Position numbers and translations under genes: made by a program
Source of the DNA: an uncultured Clostridia bacterium
GTDB lineage: Bacteria > Bacillota > Clostridia > Oscillospirales > Acutalibacteraceae
Reading direction: 5' to 3'
Assembly: GCA_937876205.1 (NCBI GenBank)
Contig: CALEII010000045.1
Coordinates: 1 to 64,000 of the forward strand
Length of the DNA: 64,000 bases
The notes under the pieces: model-generated
The model's database searches: none
What the model was told of the DNA's origin: nothing
What the model saw: only the letters and a program-made list of their open reading frames with translations
Part shown: piece after piece, positions 59,141 to 64,000 of the stretch
Layout: every line of letters starts with the position of its first letter
Numbering within the stretch: position 1 is the stretch's first letter

Positions 59141-62100
59141 TTACACGATGCCGAAATACTTCTCGAAGAAAGCCATCAGCTTATCAATAACACCCTGCTT
59201 CTTTACAGCTCGGTTTCCGCCACCGAAACGGGATACGGGAGGCATCAGCTTATCAATATCTGTACCTGTTGTCTTGACACTTCCGTCACGGAATGCATTA
59301 TCGATATACTTTCGGGTTTCTTCTTCCTTGAGTTTTTCGTCAGCAATCAATGCAGAAAGGTCGGTTTCCTTCTGTTTCTGCACAAACTTTCTCCAGTCGC
59401 CGTTGACATCGGTCTGCGAATTGATAGTAGCAATAAAGCCTTCAATAAGCTCTTTCTTGGAACGAAGCTCAATACTTGACTTAATTGCTCTGTCAATGGC
59501 AATAAGAACTTCTTTGTCCTCGCAGTTTGACTGATGATACTTTGCAACAAGCATCAGGATATAGTCAATGTTGACTTCAACCTGCTTGACAAGCTCCATT
59601 TCAAAGACAATATCATCATCAATATTATCTTTCTGAACCGTTGTTTTGAATTCCATATACAAGTCATTGTAAATACCTGTATAATCCTGAAAATCAATGG
59701 GTAACAGAATCTCATTGCCTGCAAAATCATCGAATGTTGAAAGAATATTACGCAGTCTCAGGATATTACCGAATGAAACAATGAAGTCCTTCTTTGCTTT
59801 TTCGCCTATAATTTCTTCACCGAGAGGATATTTCTGAATAAGTTCGGCAATTCGTTCTTCATAGCCCTTCTGATGTCTGCCGTTTTCATCGTAACCGTAG
59901 TAATAGTCATTATATGACTTCATCAGAACGATGCCTGTTGCATTCTTATCGCCAAACAAAGCGATTGCATCATCGGTCTCTTTCTGTAAATTACGGAAAC
60001 ATACTATATTACCGAATGTTTTTACTGAATTCAGTATACGGTTTGTTCTTGAGAAAGCCTGAATAAGACCATGCTGCTTCAGATTCTTATCTACCCACAA
60101 GGTGTTAAGAGTAGTCGCATCAAAACCTGTAAGGAACATATTTACAACGATAAGCAGGTCAACCTCACGGTTTTTCATACGCAGAGACAAGTCCTTATAA
60201 TAATTCGGAAACTTCTCACTTGAAGTATCGTAAGCTGTGTTGAATGCCTCATTATAGTCCTTGATTGCATATTCAAGGAATTCACGGGATGTCAGGTCAA
60301 GACCGTCTGTGTTGTCGCTTTCTTCATCATCAATAAATCCGTCGGGGTCGTCTTCATTCTGACCGTAGCTGTAAATGGTTGCAATCTTCAATGCAGCTTC
60401 CGGTCTTTCTGCCATCTGCTTTTTAAACTCCATATAATAGAGCTTTGCAGCTTCGATGGAAGATACCGCAAAGATTGAATTAAAACCGTTCAGCTTGGTT
60501 TTCTGCTTTTCTTCCTTTGTGGACTGATTTTTTGCAACAGCAGAAATGTTTGTCAGCCTGTTAAAGGTGTAAAAACCATTGTTTCTCTTTGTTTTATGGT
60601 CAAAGTGGTCAAGAATGTATGTAACGACTTCCGAAATTCTCTCGGGAGCAAGCAAAGCTGAATCTGTGTTGATTGCTTCAACCTGCTTGTCTCTGCTGCC
60701 GTCCTTTTTCTTGACAGTATTGATGTAATCAATTCTGAAAGGCAGAACATTACCGTCATTAATAGCATCAACAATAGTATAAGTATGTAATTTATCACCG
60801 AAAGCCTGTTCAGTTGTTCTGAGATTCGGATTACCGCCTGAATTCGCATTCTTTGCAAAAATCGGTGTGCCAGTGAAACCGAAGATATGATAATTATTGA
60901 AAAATCTTCCTACTTTTACTGTCTTTTCACGGGTTTTGATTGCACCACCGACAATACGGGTATGCATATCACCGAACTGACTGCGATGACATTCGTCAAA
61001 AATCAGAACAATATGCTTGTCCCTTACAGGATGGGAAGGATTTTTCATTATGAAATTATCCAGCTTCTGAATTGTGGTGACAATAATTTTATATTCGTGC
61101 GGATTACCCTTTTCGTCAAGGTCTTCAAGCTGTCTCTGCAGAATCTTTGTGTTTCTGTTACCGTTAGCGGCACCACGTTCAAAACGGTCGTACTCTTTCA
61201 TTGTCTGATAGTCAAGGTCTTTTCTGTCAACAACAAAAAGAACTTTATCAACATACGGCAACTTTGATGCCAGCTGTGCAGTCTTGAATGAAGTGAGTGT
61301 TTTTCCGCTTCCGGTGGTATGCCAGATGTAACCGCCTGCATCGGTGGTGCCCATTTTCTTGTAGTTTGTTGCAATTTCAATGCGGTTGAGAATTCTCTCT
61401 GTTGCAACAATCTGATAAGGTCTCATAACAAGAAGCAGATTTTCACTTGTAAGAACACAATACTTTGTAATGATATTCAGAAGAGTATGCTTCTGGAAGA
61501 ATGTTCTTGTAAAGTCAACGAGGTCGGGAATGACTTTGTTGTTTGCATCTGCCCAGAAGGATGTGAATTCAAAACTGCTGCTTGTTTTCTGAACCTTCTT
61601 CTTGCCGTCTCTTTCCTTGATGGCACTGATACGGGTAGTGTTTGAATAATACTTTGTTCTTGTGCCGTTACTGATAACAAACAGCTGAACATAGTTGAAA
61701 AGTCCGCTTCCTGCCCAGAAGCTGTCTCTCTGATAGCGTTCAATCTGATTGAAAGCTTCTTTCAGAGCAACACCGCGTCGTTTAAGCTCAATATGCACAA
61801 GAGGAAAACCGTTTACAAGAACAGTTACATCATAACGGTTTTCATAATTTCCGCCTTTTTCTGTGTATTGATTTATAACCTGCAGGTAATTGTTATGTAT
61901 ATTCTTCTTGTCGATAAGAGTGATGTTCTTGCTTGAACCGTCATCACGCTTCAGGACCTGCACATTATCTTCCTGAATCAGTCTTGTTTTGTCAACAATA
62001 TCATCGTTTGCATTTGCAAGGTGATTTTCAAAGAAGTACTTCCATTCTCTGTCTGAAAACTTGTAGTTATTGAGCTTTTCAAGCTGAAGACGGAGATTCT

Positions 62101-62281
62101 CAATAAGTGCAGTTGTGCAATCAAGCTGCAGATATTCATATCCCTGCTCGGTCAGTTGCTTTATAAAGGCAGCTTCAAGAGCTGCCTCGCTTTGGTAGGC
62201 ATCAGAACGAGTCTGCTGAGGTTCGTATTCAGATACAACAGTTGCTTCGGCAGTTGAAACAATTATGTTATATTGGCTCAT
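59141..62281 (-). CDS. hsdR: Type I restriction enzyme, R subunit
   Basis: A 1046-residue motor/nuclease subunit. The PD-(D/E)xK nuclease appears as YDVTVLVNGFPLVHIELKRRG near residue 163, Walker A as WHTTGSGKTLTSF near 323, the DEAD box as LIFDECHRSQFG near 428, and later helicase motifs include FGFTGTPIF and QAFSRTNRI. It translocates and cuts DNA that lacks the host methylation mark when joined to HsdM and HsdS. All key motifs look intact. It is the last gene of the operon; hsdM must lie beyond the right edge. Confidence 0.96.
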   Translation of the reverse strand: MSQYNIIVSTAEATVVSEYEPQQTRSDAYQSEAALEAAFIKQLTEQGYEYLQLDCTTALIENLRLQLEKLNNYKFSDREWKYFFENHLANANDDIVDKTRLIQEDNVQVLKRDDGSSKNITLIDKKNIHNNYLQVINQYTEKGGNYENRYDVTVLVNGFPLVHIELKRRGVALKEAFNQIERYQRDSFWAGSGLFNYVQLFVISNGTRTKYYSNTTRISAIKERDGKKKVQKTSSSFEFTSFWADANNKVIPDLVDFTRTFFQKHTLLNIITKYCVLTSENLLLVMRPYQIVATERILNRIEIATNYKKMGTTDAGGYIWHTTGSGKTLTSFKTAQLASKLPYVDKVLFVVDRKDLDYQTMKEYDRFERGAANGNRNTKILQRQLEDLDEKGNPHEYKIIVTTIQKLDNFIMKNPSHPVRDKHIVLIFDECHRSQFGDMHTRIVGGAIKTREKTVKVGRFFNNYHIFGFTGTPIFAKNANSGGNPNLRTTEQAFGDKLHTYTIVDAINDGNVLPFRIDYINTVKKKDGSRDKQVEAINTDSALLAPERISEVVTYILDHFDHKTKRNNGFYTFNRLTNISAVAKNQSTKEEKQKTKLNGFNSIFAVSSIEAAKLYYMEFKKQMAERPEAALKIATIYSYGQNEDDPDGFIDDEESDNTDGLDLTSREFLEYAIKDYNEAFNTAYDTSSEKFPNYYKDLSLRMKNREVDLLIVVNMFLTGFDATTLNTLWVDKNLKQHGLIQAFSRTNRILNSVKTFGNIVCFRNLQKETDDAIALFGDKNATGIVLMKSYNDYYYGYDENGRHQKGYEERIAELIQKYPLGEEIIGEKAKKDFIVSFGNILRLRNILSTFDDFAGNEILLPIDFQDYTGIYNDLYMEFKTTVQKDNIDDDIVFEMELVKQVEVNIDYILMLVAKYHQSNCEDKEVLIAIDRAIKSSIELRSKKELIEGFIATINSQTDVNGDWRKFVQKQKETDLSALIADEKLKEEETRKYIDNAFRDGSVKTTGTDIDKLMPPVSRFGGGNRAVKKQGVIDKLMAFFEKYFGIV

Positions 62282-62295
62282 TTTTATTTTCCTTT

Positions 62296-63003
62296 CTAAA
62301 AAAAAGAATATAATTTATAATCCCTATATGTAGGACATAGTGCTTCATTGACCATATCTCTGACAACAAATTCATTTCCGACCCATTCAAAAATCAAGAA
62401 ATTTTCATTCACTTTAATGCAAAGATATGTTTCTTTTGTCGGTTGTTTTTGACAACGATACTCAAGAGAAATCTTAAAAACCTGAGTAAACAATCTTGCA
62501 AAAGCATTAACATGATACAAAGTGTCACCTTGAAATTCATAAGGATAATACAGAAACAGATTTTTTTCTTTTTCAATGTTTTTTATAAAATGTTCTGCCG
62601 TTTCACATTTAAAAGACTTTTGCTTTATATCCTCTTCTGTTATATCCATAATATCACATATGATATTTTTCCTTGGAATGGGTGATGGATTCGGATTATC
62701 ATTAACAATGATGATGCCTTTGCTGACATATCTTTTGTCAACAGTTGGGCTGTTTTTTATCAAGGCATTCATCAATTCTTCATTAATTAATACTTTAAAA
62801 TCAATTTCATAATTATCCGAAATTGCATCCGATTCTCCGTGAGATTCTGATTTAGGCGGCTTATATTCTGAATAAGTTTTTGTTTTGCTTCTAAAAAATT
62901 TGGACCAATTTAAAATTTCTATCAAATAATTTTCATATGACAATCCTTTACCTATAAACTTGCAATTAATCATGAAACATTTGGGTTCTATGGTTTCTAA
63001 CAT
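62296..63003 (-). CDS. Unknown gene inserted between hsdS and hsdR
   Basis: A 235-residue soluble protein, not recognised. It is rich in Lys and Asn, contains SYENYLIEILNWSKFFRSKT, DNYEIDFKVLINEELM, and ends WVGNEFVVRDMVNEALCP. Its ATG lies three bases after the hsdS stop and uses GAGGGAT formed by the last hsdS codons; hsdR follows 14 bases downstream. This tight fit argues that it belongs to the restriction operon. A role in control of restriction or in defence is inference. Confidence 0.7.
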   Translation of the reverse strand: MLETIEPKCFMINCKFIGKGLSYENYLIEILNWSKFFRSKTKTYSEYKPPKSESHGESDAISDNYEIDFKVLINEELMNALIKNSPTVDKRYVSKGIIIVNDNPNPSPIPRKNIICDIMDITEEDIKQKSFKCETAEHFIKNIEKEKNLFLYYPYEFQGDTLYHVNAFARLFTQVFKISLEYRCQKQPTKETYLCIKVNENFLIFEWVGNEFVVRDMVNEALCPTYRDYKLYSFF

Positions 63004-63006
63004 ATT

Positions 63007-64000
63007 TTATCCCTCAGATATTTCCTTAAAAGTCAGCAACTTATCACGGTAATACTCATATTGCTTCTGTCTGGCTTCGATTTCAGCAGGCAGACCTGCG
63101 GAAATGTCATTGCAGATAGAATCAAATCTATCAAGTATCGCTACAATGCGTTCCTGTTCTTCGAGAGATGGAACAGGAAACACATACTCTCGAACATTTT
63201 TGGCTGAAAGGTTAGGTTGTGCTGCTCCTGTATCGTATTTCATACGCTGACTTCTTTCCATAGAACTATTTAACAAGTAATATAGAAACTTATAGTTAAT
63301 CAGATTATTTGCTCTGATAGCCACAAGAGAAGATGCAACCGTTCCCTCATCAAGTTCATAAATTCCATTTTTACCAGTAGAGCCACGCAGACAATACAAA
63401 ATATCGCCTTTTTTCAATTTTGCTCCACTCATAGAAAAATATTTTTCTCTTGTTATCTTATTGCAGTTGATATAATCAACTGTGCCGTTTATATCACCTG
63501 CATTAACAAAGGGGATTCCTTCTTCAACCATTTCTGACACTTTCGGGTAGTTCTTTCCTCTATCGCCGTTGTAGAAAGAACTAACTTCTCCCAAAGTGAG
63601 CATTTTGGTATCTTCTGCGGAAAATAACAGTTTTTCCAAATAATAATCATACTGTTTCTTTCTCGCTGTAAGTTCCGCTGTAAGTTCCGCTGTAAGTTCC
63701 GCTGTAAGTTCCGTAAAATTGTCCAATATACGGACAATTTCACCCTGCACCTCAATGGGCGGTACAGGCATAGTAAACTCCTCTGTTACAGGAAGTGAAA
63801 TCTGGGGTAGCGCTCCCATCCCAGATGCTGCATCTCTAAACTGTTGAACATTATTTTTTAACACATAATATAAAAACTTAACAGCGATAGGGTTTTCGGT
63901 AGTGTATGCCCACATTTCATTTTTAAAAGTAAAGGGTTTATCGTAGTATACAGCATCAATCACACCACGAGATTGCACCAAAACAGCAGGAACACGAGTT
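63007..64000 (-). CDS. hsdS: Type I restriction enzyme, S subunit (5' end outside the window)
   Basis: The specificity subunit, cut by the right edge; the open frame continues past position 64000. What remains is the end of target-recognition domain 1, the central conserved helix with four ELTA/TAEL repeats and ARKKQYDYYLEKLLF, all of domain 2 (about 63110-63600), and the C-terminal conserved region with EARQKQYEYYRDKLL. Domain 2 ends with the usual VPSLEEQERIVAILDRFD. It sets the DNA site recognised by the complex. The apparent start at 63981 is not the true one, since VPAVLVQSRG continues the domain upstream. Confidence 0.93.
   Translation of the reverse strand, partial: TRVPAVLVQSRGVIDAVYYDKPFTFKNEMWAYTTENPIAVKFLYYVLKNNVQQFRDAASGMGALPQISLPVTEEFTMPVPPIEVQGEIVRILDNFTELTAELTAELTAELTARKKQYDYYLEKLLFSAEDTKMLTLGEVSSFYNGDRGKNYPKVSEMVEEGIPFVNAGDINGTVDYINCNKITREKYFSMSGAKLKKGDILYCLRGSTGKNGIYELDEGTVASSLVAIRANNLINYKFLYYLLNSSMERSQRMKYDTGAAQPNLSAKNVREYVFPVPSLEEQERIVAILDRFDSICNDISAGLPAEIEARQKQYEYYRDKLLTFKEISEG
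63664..63711 (-). repeat. Four tandem 12-bp repeats in hsdS (TAEL/ELTA repeats)
   Basis: CGCTGTAAGTTC is repeated four times without change on the plus strand, giving ELTA four times in HsdS. In EcoR124-type HsdS, the number of TAEL repeats sets the length of the non-specific spacer in the recognition site. Confidence 0.9.

Noticed and set aside
62296..63003. Unknown gene as a broken hsdM or second specificity subunit
   Set aside because: It has no NPPF/Y methylase motif, no target-recognition repeat structure and a complete frame with its own start.
63664..63711. Microsatellite or assembly error in hsdS
   Set aside because: The repeat keeps frame, lies at the exact site of known TAEL repeats, and encodes a plausible helix.

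Overview
The window looks like a chromosomal segment of an anaerobic, endospore-forming Bacillota, probably a gut or rumen clostridium of the Oscillospiraceae/Ruminococcaceae type. The evidence is the spoIIGA-sigE sporulation pair, moderately AT-rich coding sequence, strong AGGAGG-type ribosome binding sites, intrinsic terminators in most convergent gaps, and many intracellular glycoside hydrolases. The species assignment is inference.

Region 1 (1-6 kb). A strong minus-strand promoter at the left edge probably drives an rRNA operon outside the window. It is followed by a minus-strand comEA-like/folP/folB/folK operon, a solitary 5S rRNA gene with its own promoter and terminator, and small redox and metal-binding proteins plus a DnaQ-like exonuclease.

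Region 2 (6-36.7 kb). This is mostly carbohydrate metabolism: malQ, an (alpha/alpha)6 glycosidase, YhcH-like protein, beta-galactosidase, alpha-galactosidase, a GtaA-like DUF4965 protein and a GPH-type sugar transporter. In between are spoIIGA-sigE, gdhA, a low-molecular-weight tyrosine phosphatase, an acyl-CoA ligase with a sodium:solute symporter, a DUF1846 protein, mscL with an added zinc ribbon, and an EamA exporter. At 11.5-16.0 kb sits an unusual three-gene operon: a membrane/Rossmann/RyR-like protein, a stand-alone RyR-domain protein, and a divergent SEDS-like membrane protein. It does not match a system I know and is the best candidate for something undescribed.

Region 3 (36.7-50 kb). 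A five-gene operon (GT2, mannose-1-phosphate guanylyltransferase, gmd, B12-radical SAM, GT-C glycosyltransferase) probably makes and attaches a GDP-mannose-derived sugar. Then come a GH38 alpha-mannosidase with a ROK kinase, a radical SAM/SPASM protein, and an ECF-like sigma factor/DUF4367 anti-sigma pair beside a small secreted protein. Two sites with an identical bipartite promoter motif lie next to this sigma pair.

Region 4 (50-64 kb). This is an integrated mobile element. Its left boundary is marked by an 18-bp sequence identical in coding sense to the 3' end of guaA (Thr-Ile-Glu-Trp-Glu-stop), followed by an intrinsic terminator that has lost its gene. The intact guaA is predicted to the right of the window. 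The element carries a RepA-like ATPase, a hairpin-rich origin-like region, a Fic protein with an inverted-repeat operator, two tyrosine recombinases, an excisionase-like protein, a MobC-like protein, a resolvase-fold protein lacking the catalytic arginines, and a type I restriction system (hsdR, an unknown gene, and hsdS truncated by the window edge) whose HsdS has four ELTA/TAEL spacer repeats.
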